DNA of 64,000 bases from MR-S7 sp000400995 (GTDB lineage: Bacteria; Pseudomonadota; Gammaproteobacteria; Burkholderiales; Burkholderiaceae_C): NCBI RefSeq assembly GCF_045291395.1, contig NZ_CP152342.1, positions 4,154,001-4,218,000 of the forward strand, given 5' to 3'. Both the position numbers and the translations under genes were made by a program. The notes beneath the pieces are model-generated. The model was not told where the DNA came from, made no database searches, and saw only the letters and a list, made by a program, of their open reading frames with translations. Below are positions 57,888-64,000 of the stretch, in pieces; the stretch's first letter is position 1; each line of letters begins with the position of its first letter.

Positions 57888-58544
57888 TCAGCCGATCCCC
57901 GGCAGAAGGGGCGCCGCGGTCATGGACTGCAGGCGCTCGAAGCTCATCCCTTCGCACATCCAGCGGACTGCCAGCCCTTGCGCCGTGACGTCGATGACCG
58001 CGCAATCCGTGTAGATGCGGTCCACCACGCGCGCACCCGTGAGCGGGTAGGTGCACTCGGTGACGATCTTGGGCTCGCCCGCCTTGCTCACGTGCTCCAT
58101 GACCACGAAGACCTGTCGCGCGCCGACCACGAGGTCCATGGCACCGCCCACGGCGGGGATCGCGTCGGGCGCGCCGGTGTCCCAGTTGGCCAGGTCGCCC
58201 TGGCTGGAGACCTGGAACGCGCCGAGCACGGTGAGGTCGATGTGCCCGCCGCGCATCATGGCGAACGAGGTCACGTGGTCGGTGATGGACGCCCCCGGCA
58301 GCAGCGTGACCGGCTCCTTGCTCGCGTTGATGAGGCTCAGGTCCACGGCACCGCCCGCGGGCGCGGGGCCCATGCCCAGGATGCCGTTCTCGCTGTGCAG
58401 GATCACGTCGCGGCCCGGCGGCAGGCACTTGGAGATCAGCGTGGGAATGCCGATCCCCAGGTTGACGTAGCTGCCGTCGGGAATGTCGTTGGCCACCTTG
58501 GCCGCCATCGCGGCGCGGCTGAGCCGTTGGATGTTCATCGTCAT
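57888..58544 (-). CDS. 3-oxoacid-type CoA transferase, subunit B
   Basis: About 218 aa. The catalytic Glu is in LHSENGILGMGP (SENG motif, about residue 51), characteristic of family I CoA transferase beta subunits. VNLGIGIPTLI near the N-terminus and GGAMDLVVGARQVFVVMEHVSKAGEPKIV follow. Transfers CoA from succinyl-CoA or acetyl-CoA to a 3-oxo or other carboxylic acid. Overlaps subunit A by ATGA. In the operon it would activate the imported acid. Confidence 0.94.
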   Translation of the reverse strand: MTMNIQRLSRAAMAAKVANDIPDGSYVNLGIGIPTLISKCLPPGRDVILHSENGILGMGPAPAGGAVDLSLINASKEPVTLLPGASITDHVTSFAMMRGGHIDLTVLGAFQVSSQGDLANWDTGAPDAIPAVGGAMDLVVGARQVFVVMEHVSKAGEPKIVTECTYPLTGARVVDRIYTDCAVIDVTAQGLAVRWMCEGMSFERLQSMTAAPLLPGIG

Positions 58545-59227
58545 GCCCGTCCTTCCACCTGTACCACGCGCTGCACGAAGATGCCCGGCGTTGCCACGTG
58601 CTCGGGCACGAGCATGCCCAGCGGCACGATCTCGTCCACCTGCGCCACGGCCACCTTGGCAGCCATGCACATGACGGGGCCGAAGTTGCGCTCCGCGTTG
58701 CGGTACATGAGGTTGCCCCAGGGGTCCGCCGTCTGCGCCTTCACGAAGGCGAAGTCGCCGTGCAGCGGCTGCTCCAGCACATAGCCCACGCCGTCGATGA
58801 CGCGGGTTTCCTTGCCCTCGGCCAGGCGCGTGCCGTACGAGGTGGGCGTGAAGAACGGCCCCAGGCCCGAGCCCGCCGCGCGCATGCGCTCGGCCATCGT
58901 GCCCTGGGGCACGCATTCGAGTTCGATCCTGCCGGCGCGGTACCACGCGGCGAACGCGGCGGCGTTGGGCTCCACCGGGTTGGAGGAGCGCGCGAACGAG
59001 CACACCATGCGCCGCACGCGTCCGGCCTCCACCAGCTGGCTCAGGCCGATCTTGCCGTTGCCCGCATTGTTGTTGACGATGGTGAGTTCGCGCGCGCCCT
59101 GGTCCAGCAGCGCACAGACGAGTTCGGTGGGCACGCCGGAGATGCCGAAGCCGCCGATGAGGATGGTCGCGCCGTCGCGCACGTCGCGCACGGCCTCGTG
59201 CACCGAGGCGGTCACTTTGTTGAGCAT
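58541..59227 (-). CDS. 3-oxoacid-type CoA transferase, subunit A
   Basis: About 228 aa. Contains ILIGGFGISGVPTELV, the GGFG motif of family I CoA transferases, NNAGNGKIGLSQLVEAGRVRRMV and ELECVPQGTMAERMRAAGSGLGPFFTP. Starts at the ATG at 59227 after the thiolase-like gene (22 bp). Heteromer with subunit B. Substrate specificity (acetoacetate, 3-oxoadipate, other) is not determinable. Confidence 0.93.
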   Translation of the reverse strand: MLNKVTASVHEAVRDVRDGATILIGGFGISGVPTELVCALLDQGARELTIVNNNAGNGKIGLSQLVEAGRVRRMVCSFARSSNPVEPNAAAFAAWYRAGRIELECVPQGTMAERMRAAGSGLGPFFTPTSYGTRLAEGKETRVIDGVGYVLEQPLHGDFAFVKAQTADPWGNLMYRNAERNFGPVMCMAAKVAVAQVDEIVPLGMLVPEHVATPGIFVQRVVQVEGRA

Positions 59228-59249
59228 GCCGGCTCCCTGCCTCGCGCGT

Positions 59250-60422
59250 TCACAGCGTTTCCTCCACGCCGAAGATCGCCGTGGACTGGCTCGACAGCGT
59301 GCCGCCGTTGCCGTGCGCCAGGGCGATGCGCGCATCCTTGACCTGCCGCGCGCCGCATTCGCCGCGCAACTGACGCACCGCCTCGATCACGAGGAAGATG
59401 CCGTACATGCCCGGGTGCACGCACGAGAGCCCGCCGCCGTTGGTATTGACCGGCAGCCGACCGCCCGGCGCGATGCCGCCGTTCTCCACGAACGCGCCGG
59501 CCTCGCCCTTCTTGCAGAAGCCCAGGTCTTCGAGGAACAGCAGCGTGTTGATCGTGAAGGCGTCGTAGAGGCCCACCACGTCCACGTCCGAGGGCGCGAG
59601 GCCCGCCATCTCGAAGGCACGCCGCCCCGACTCCGACGCGGCGGTGACGGTGAGGTTCTCCATGGACGAGATCTGCCGGTTCCACACCGCCGTGGCGTTG
59701 CCGAGCACGTACACGGGCTTGGGCACCTGGGCCTTGGCGCGGTCGGCGCGCATGAGCACGAAGGCGCCCGCGCCGTCGGTGACGAGGCAGCAGTCGCGCA
59801 CCGTGAGCGGCGTGGAGACCATGCGCGCGGACAGCACGTCGTCGATGCTGAGCGGATCGCGCATCACCGCCTCGGGGTTGAGCTGCGCCCAGCGGCGCGC
59901 GGCCACGGCCACCTCGGCGAGCTGCTCGCGCGTGGTGCCGAACTCGTGCATGTGGCGCGAAGCGGCCAGCGCGTAGGACGTGAGCGGCTGGATGGGCGCG
60001 TAGGGGTGCTCGTAGGGCAGCGGGTCGATCAGGCGGAACGTATCCGACATGGCCTTGCGCGAGAACGTGCCCGTCTTCTGGGTGCTGCCGTAGCACACGA
60101 GCACCGCGTTGCACTGGCCGCTCTCCAGCGCCAGCATCGCGGGCATCAGGTGGGCGATGAAGCTGGAGCCGCCCAGCATGGTGCTGTCGATGAACTGCGG
60201 CCGCAGGCCCAGGTATTCGGCCACCGGCAGCGCCCACATGCTGGCCGCCGAGCTGCAGGTGGCCAGGCCGTCGATGTCGCGCAGCGTGAGCCCCGCATCG
60301 TCCACGGCCGCGAGCGCGGCCTGGCCCAGGATTTCCATGGCGCTGAAGCCGGTCGCCTCGCCGATGCCGGCATGGCCCACGCCCACGATGGCGGCCTTGC
60401 CGCGAAGTTGTTGCAGGCTCAT
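59250..60422 (-). CDS. Thiolase-superfamily lipid-transfer-type protein lacking the usual catalytic Cys
   Basis: About 390 aa. Thiolase fold recognisable from AAIVGVGHAGIGEATG, SALESGQC-like MPAMLALESGQCNAVLVCYGS and C-terminal DAFTINTLLFLEDLGF and ALAHGNGGTLSSQSTAIFG. At the nucleophile position, where thiolases have NxxCASG, it reads STMLGGSSFIAH with no Cys. This matches the Ltp2/SCP-x-like group, some of which are retro-aldolases. Its start overlaps the stop of a DUF35 gene (ATGA), the usual partner. Biochemical activity (thiolysis or aldol cleavage) is undecided. Confidence 0.87.
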   Translation of the reverse strand: MSLQQLRGKAAIVGVGHAGIGEATGFSAMEILGQAALAAVDDAGLTLRDIDGLATCSSAASMWALPVAEYLGLRPQFIDSTMLGGSSFIAHLMPAMLALESGQCNAVLVCYGSTQKTGTFSRKAMSDTFRLIDPLPYEHPYAPIQPLTSYALAASRHMHEFGTTREQLAEVAVAARRWAQLNPEAVMRDPLSIDDVLSARMVSTPLTVRDCCLVTDGAGAFVLMRADRAKAQVPKPVYVLGNATAVWNRQISSMENLTVTAASESGRRAFEMAGLAPSDVDVVGLYDAFTINTLLFLEDLGFCKKGEAGAFVENGGIAPGGRLPVNTNGGGLSCVHPGMYGIFLVIEAVRQLRGECGARQVKDARIALAHGNGGTLSSQSTAIFGVEETL

Positions 60423-60820
60423 TGCGCACCTCCCGCGCCTTGGGGAACGAAGACCACGAGCGGCTTGCCGTCCTGCTCCACGATGCGGGCCTGCACGCGC
60501 ATGCCGATACGCACCTGGTCCTGCGGATGCTCCCGCACGCGGCCCATCATGCGCACGCCCTCGTCCAGGTCGACGAGCACGATGGCGTAGTCGGTGCCCG
60601 TGCCGGGCTTGCCCATGACCACGCTGCACGCATGGACGGTGCCCTGGCCGCTGGCGTCCATCCAGCGCAGGTCGGCGCCGCCGCAGTGCGGGCAAGCGAC
60701 CCGTGGATAGAACACGTGCCGCGCGCACGCGCCGCATTGCTGGATGCGGAACCGGCCCTGGGCCAGGTGGTGGAGATAGGCGGCGTCGGGGCCGCCCGGG
60801 GATGGGGCGATGGCGGTCAT
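60419..60820 (-). CDS. Zn-ribbon/OB-fold protein (DUF35), thiolase partner
   Basis: 133 aa. Rubredoxin-like zinc ribbon with CGACARHVFYPRVACPHCGG (residues about 24-44, Cys pairs CxxC and CxxC), then an OB-fold acyl-CoA-binding domain with GQGTVHACSVVMG, DYAIVLVDLDEGVRMMGRV and IGMRVQARIV. DUF35 proteins form complexes with Ltp2-type thiolase homologues and bind the acyl-CoA. Directly coupled to the thiolase-like gene. Confidence 0.92.
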   Translation of the reverse strand: MTAIAPSPGGPDAAYLHHLAQGRFRIQQCGACARHVFYPRVACPHCGGADLRWMDASGQGTVHACSVVMGKPGTGTDYAIVLVDLDEGVRMMGRVREHPQDQVRIGMRVQARIVEQDGKPLVVFVPQGAGGAQ

Positions 60821-60826
60821 GGTCGT

Positions 60827-62935
60827 TCAGGTGGGTTCGGTGGGCACCACGTAGCCGGAGAGGGACTGGCCCTGCGCCACGAGCTGCGCGAGCAGCGGCG
60901 CGGGCTCCCACAACGGGCCGTGGAGGCGGTGGAATTCCTCGATGCGCGCGAGCACCTGGGGCAGGCCCACGGTGTCGGCATAGAACAGCGGGCCGCCGCG
61001 CGCGGCGGGAAAGCCGTAGCCGTTCACGTAGATCACGTCGATGTCGCTGCCGCGGCGCGCCACGCCATCCTGCAGGATGCGCGCGGCCTCATTGACCAGC
61101 GCATACATCGTGCGCTCCACGATCTCCTCGTCGGTGATCGCCCGGCGCGTGATGCCCGATTCGCGTGCGCAGGTGTCGATGATCGCCTCCACGGCCGGAT
61201 CGGGCACGGGCGCGCGGCTGCCCGGCTCGTAGCGGTAGAAGCCCGCGCCCGTCTTCTGCCCCAGGCGGCCCGACTCGCAGAGCCGGTCGGCGATGTGGCA
61301 GTAGCGCAGGTGCCTGGGGCGCGTGGGGGCCTGGCGCTTGCGCGCGGCCCAGCTGATGTCCAGGCCGGCCATGTCGCCCATGCGCAGCGGGCCCATGGCC
61401 ATGCCGAAGCGCTCCACGGCCTGATCCACCTGCGCGGGGCTCGCGCCCTCCTCCAGCAGGAAGTGCGCCTCGCGCGTATACGGGCTCACCATGCGGTTGC
61501 CCACGAAGCCGTCGCACACGCCCACCACGGCGGGCACCTTGCCGATGCGCTTGGCCACATCGAGCACCGTGGCGATCACGTCGGGCGCCGTGGCCCGGCC
61601 GCGCACGATTTCCAGCAGCTTCATGACGTGGGCGGGGCTGAAGAAGTGCAGTCCCATCACGTCCTGCGGGCGGCGCGTCACGGCGGCGATGTCGTTGATG
61701 TCGAGCCGCGAGGTGTTGGTCGCAAGGATGGCGCCAGGCTTGGCGATCGCGTCCAGTTGCTGGAACAGGCCGTGCTTGACGGCGATGTCCTCGAAGGCCG
61801 CCTCGATGACCAGATCCGCCTCTGCGAGTTCCTGCATGGCCGTGGAGCCGTGGATGCGCGCCAGGCGGGCCTGCATCTGCGCCTCGTCCAGCTTGCCCTT
61901 GGCCACCGTGGCCGCGTAGTTGCGGCGGATCGTCTCCAGGCCCTTGGCGAGGGCCGCGTCGGTGGCCTCGACCAGCGTCACGGCGTAGCCCGCGTTGGCG
62001 AAGGCCATGGCGATGCCGCCGCCCATCGTGCCCGCGCCGATCACACCCACGCGCTGCACGGAGCGCAACGCCATGCCCTGCGCATCCGCCGGCGGCTTGG
62101 CGGCTTCGCGCTCGCCGAAGAACAGGTGGCGCAGCGCCTTGGACTGCGTGCCGTTCACGAGCTCGACGAAGCGCTGCCGCTCGAACGCCAGCCCTTCCTG
62201 CAGCGAGCCGCCCTGCGACTTCTCCACGCAGGCGATGCATTGCAGCGGCGCTTCCAGGCCGCGCGCCGTCTTGCGCGCCTTCTCTCGCGCGGCGCCGAAC
62301 AGCGCGGCCGCGTCGGCGGGCGGCGTGACGGCACGCGCGCCCGTGGGCCGCAGCGCCTGCGCGGGATCGAGCCCGGCCGCGAACGCGATCGCCTGCGACA
62401 GCCAGTCGCCTTCGAACACCGCGTCCAGCAGGCCCGCCTCCAGGGCCTTGGCCGCGCCCACCGTCCTCCCGGAGACGATCCAGTCCAGCGCCGTCTCGAC
62501 GCCCACGAGCCGGGGCAGGCGCTGCGTGCCGCCGCCGCCGGGCAGCAGGCCCAGCTTCACCTCGGGCAGGGCCACCGACGCCTGGGCATCGGCCACGCGC
62601 CAGTGGCAGCCCAGGGCCAGCTCCAGGCCGCCGCCGAGCGCAGAGCCGTGGATAGCTGCCACCACGGGCTTGCCCAGGTTCTCGATGCGCTGGATCAACT
62701 GGGGCGTGGTCGGCTCGGCCACGCCGCGCGGCGTGTTGAACTCACGGATGTCCGCGCCACCCGAGAACATGCGGCCCTCGCCCGCGAGCACGATGGCGTC
62801 GATGGCCGCATCCGCCACGGCCGCGTCCAGCGCCGCTGACAGGTGCTGGCGCAACGCGAACGACAGGCCGTTGACGGGCGGGTTGGCCCATCGGATCAGG
62901 GCCACCCGGCCGTGGCGCTCGAAGCCGCTGTTCAT
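60827..62935 (-). CDS. Fused enoyl-CoA hydratase / 3-hydroxyacyl-CoA dehydrogenase (FadB/FadJ-like)
   Basis: 702 aa. The N-terminal crotonase domain (1-190) has GRMFSGGADIREF, catalytic Glu in GGGLELALGCH and PEVKLGLLPGGGGTQRLPRL. The dehydrogenase Rossmann domain starts at GVIGAGTMGGGIAMAF (about 293), with catalytic His in MGLHFFSPAHVMKLLEIVRG (about 428). Two C-terminal HAD domains include GRLGQKTGAGFYRYEP. Carries out hydration and oxidation of an enoyl-CoA. Overlaps the biotinyl carrier start by ATGA. Order and size fit proteobacterial multifunctional enzymes. Confidence 0.95.
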   Translation of the reverse strand: MNSGFERHGRVALIRWANPPVNGLSFALRQHLSAALDAAVADAAIDAIVLAGEGRMFSGGADIREFNTPRGVAEPTTPQLIQRIENLGKPVVAAIHGSALGGGLELALGCHWRVADAQASVALPEVKLGLLPGGGGTQRLPRLVGVETALDWIVSGRTVGAAKALEAGLLDAVFEGDWLSQAIAFAAGLDPAQALRPTGARAVTPPADAAALFGAAREKARKTARGLEAPLQCIACVEKSQGGSLQEGLAFERQRFVELVNGTQSKALRHLFFGEREAAKPPADAQGMALRSVQRVGVIGAGTMGGGIAMAFANAGYAVTLVEATDAALAKGLETIRRNYAATVAKGKLDEAQMQARLARIHGSTAMQELAEADLVIEAAFEDIAVKHGLFQQLDAIAKPGAILATNTSRLDINDIAAVTRRPQDVMGLHFFSPAHVMKLLEIVRGRATAPDVIATVLDVAKRIGKVPAVVGVCDGFVGNRMVSPYTREAHFLLEEGASPAQVDQAVERFGMAMGPLRMGDMAGLDISWAARKRQAPTRPRHLRYCHIADRLCESGRLGQKTGAGFYRYEPGSRAPVPDPAVEAIIDTCARESGITRRAITDEEIVERTMYALVNEAARILQDGVARRGSDIDVIYVNGYGFPAARGGPLFYADTVGLPQVLARIEEFHRLHGPLWEPAPLLAQLVAQGQSLSGYVVPTEPT

Positions 62936-63144
62936 CGCAGTTCCACCAGGGGCTGGCCTTCGGCCACTTCCGCACCGACCTCGACCAGGTAGCGCACCAC
63001 GGTGCCGCCGGCCTCCGCCTCCACAGGGATCTCCATCTTCATGGACTCGACGATCAAGAGCGGATCACCGGCCGACACGCTGTCGTCGGGAGCGGTGCAG
63101 TGGGTGACGACGCGGCCCGCCAGCGGGGAGCAGAGAGTGGGCAT
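62932..63144 (-). CDS. Stand-alone biotinyl carrier domain
   Basis: 70 aa, the complete biotinyl fold and nothing else. Biotin-attachment motif VESMKMEIPVEA (Lys about residue 36) and a flanking GGTVVRYLVEVGAEVAEGQPLVEL. It is much shorter than AccB (about 150), with no linker. It serves a biotin-dependent carboxylase together with the biotin carboxylase subunit 26 bp upstream. A carboxyltransferase subunit should lie beyond the right edge or elsewhere. Coupled to the hydratase/dehydrogenase gene by ATGA. Confidence 0.92.
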   Translation of the reverse strand: MPTLCSPLAGRVVTHCTAPDDSVSAGDPLLIVESMKMEIPVEAEAGGTVVRYLVEVGAEVAEGQPLVELR

Positions 63145-63170
63145 GGGAAATCTCCTGGATGGACGTTGTT

Positions 63171-64000
63171 TCAAAGAGGGCGCGATGCGATCGCGGCGCC
63201 CAGTTGGGTGTGCAGCTGGCTGGCCGCGAACGCCGGGTCACGCAGGACGCGCAGCACGTAGGGAATGTTGGTTTTCACGCCTTCGACGCGAAAGTGCTCC
63301 AGCGCGCCGGCCAGCCGGGCGACCGCTTCGGCCCTGTCGGCACCATGCGCGATGACCTTGGCGAGCATCGGGTCGTAGTGGCTCGACACACGGGTGCCGG
63401 CGGCATAGCCCGTCTCCACGCGAATGCCCTCGCCCGCCGGCGGCGTGAACACGGCGAGTTCGCCGGGGGACGGGAAGAAGCGCACGGGGTCTTCCGCGTA
63501 GATGCGCGCCTCCACCGCGTGGCCGTTGCATGCGATGGGCGCGGGCAGCACGGCAGCGAGCGGCTCGCCCGCGGCCAGCCGGATCTGCGCCGCGACGATG
63601 TCCACGCCCGTGACTTCTTCCGTCACCGCGTGCTCCACCTGCAGCCGCGTGTTCACCTCCAGGAACGTGAAGCCCGTCGCGGGTGTGTAGAGCATCTCCA
63701 CGGTGCCGATGACGTCGTAGCCGATGCCGGCCAGGATCGCCTCCAGCCGCCGGGCCATGGCCTGCACGGCGTCGCGGGGAATGCCCGGCGCGGGCGCCTC
63801 TTCGACGACCTTCTGGTTGCGCCGCTGTACGGAGCAGTCGCGCTCGTACAGGCAGCGCACCTGCCCGTGGCGATCCGCGAGGAACTGGAATTCCACGTGC
63901 CGTGGCATGTCGATCAGCGTCTCGAAGTACAGCTCCGACGCGCCGAACGCCTTGGCCGAGGTGGACTGCGCCTGCCGCCAGGCCGCGGCGATCTCCTGTG
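63171..64000 (-). CDS. Biotin carboxylase subunit (AccC-like), 5' truncated by the window
   Basis: C-terminal part of an ATP-grasp biotin carboxylase. Open through the right edge: codons upstream of the internal Met at 63908 read QEIAAAWRQAQSTSAKAFG and continue ASELYFETLID without a stop. Active-site features: CLYERDCSVQRRNQKVVEEAPAP and EVNTRLQVEHAVTEEVTGVDIV (ATP/bicarbonate region), then GHAVEARIYAEDP. Most similar in plan to the biotin carboxylase of acyl-CoA carboxylases. It carboxylates the small biotinyl protein encoded next. The acyl substrate depends on a carboxyltransferase not seen here. Confidence 0.92.
   Translation of the reverse strand, partial: QEIAAAWRQAQSTSAKAFGASELYFETLIDMPRHVEFQFLADRHGQVRCLYERDCSVQRRNQKVVEEAPAPGIPRDAVQAMARRLEAILAGIGYDVIGTVEMLYTPATGFTFLEVNTRLQVEHAVTEEVTGVDIVAAQIRLAAGEPLAAVLPAPIACNGHAVEARIYAEDPVRFFPSPGELAVFTPPAGEGIRVETGYAAGTRVSSHYDPMLAKVIAHGADRAEAVARLAGALEHFRVEGVKTNIPYVLRVLRDPAFAASQLHTQLGAAIASRPL

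Overview
High-GC (about 70%) proteobacterial chromosome, most likely a member of the Comamonadaceae (Acidovorax/Alicycliphilus-like). Reasons: several orphan Bug/TctC receptors, full-length tripartite tricarboxylate transporters, dense catabolic operons under GntR control, and two families of dispersed intergenic repeats of a kind I associate with that family. No tRNA, rRNA, CRISPR array, insertion sequence or prophage gene was seen. Both ends cut genes: a DHA2 drug-efflux permease at the left and a biotin carboxylase at the right.

Layout. 0-6.3 kb: an MFS permease, then a small catabolic locus (fumarase/aspartase-superfamily lyase, Bug receptor, class I fumarase) divergent from a GntR/UTRA regulator, with a strong palindromic operator between them. 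6.3-12.9 kb: dienelactone hydrolase, SDR, MarC and the CreBC two-component system with its target creD; a fluoride-riboswitch/crcB unit sits between creC and creD. 12.9-19 kb: hemerythrin, a Cys-repeat periplasmic protein with CsbD, a CysH-like reductase, and a four-gene MCE (Mla/Pqi-type) lipid ABC transporter. 19.2-29.6 kb: class V aminotransferase, GntR/FCD regulator, TctA-TctB-TctC transporter, FAD/Fe-S oxidoreductase and GMC oxidoreductase, with related palindromes at the two divergent promoters. 29.6-36.9 kb: sigma54/NtrC-type ammonium transporter, TSUP permease, arginase, arginine-type ABC transporter, EamA permease.

36.8-47.2 kb is housekeeping: mreBCD-mrdA (rod shape and elongation) divergent from gatCAB (tRNA amidation), then pyrE and exodeoxyribonuclease III, whose start codons overlap head to head. 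47.2-64 kb is accessory catabolism. A phosphotransferase-SDR-acyl-CoA dehydrogenase operon lies divergent from a GntR regulator. A continuous run of at least 15 minus-strand genes follows: amidohydrolase, LivFGMHK importer, alpha/beta hydrolase, SCP2-like protein, CoA transferase, thiolase-like protein plus DUF35 partner, fused hydratase/dehydrogenase, biotinyl carrier and biotin carboxylase. Together they read as uptake, CoA activation, a beta-oxidation-like sequence and a carboxylation step for an unidentified organic acid. The kinase/SDR/dehydrogenase trio recalls the levulinate (lva) 4-hydroxyacyl-CoA route.

The most notable regulatory and structural observations are the riboswitch inserted in the cre cluster, two cre-tag-like motifs before creD, a repeat-derived in-frame insertion in CreD, a repeat that encodes the N-terminus of a lipoprotein, the NtrC/sigma54 pair before amt, and a thiolase homologue that lacks the usual nucleophilic cysteine.
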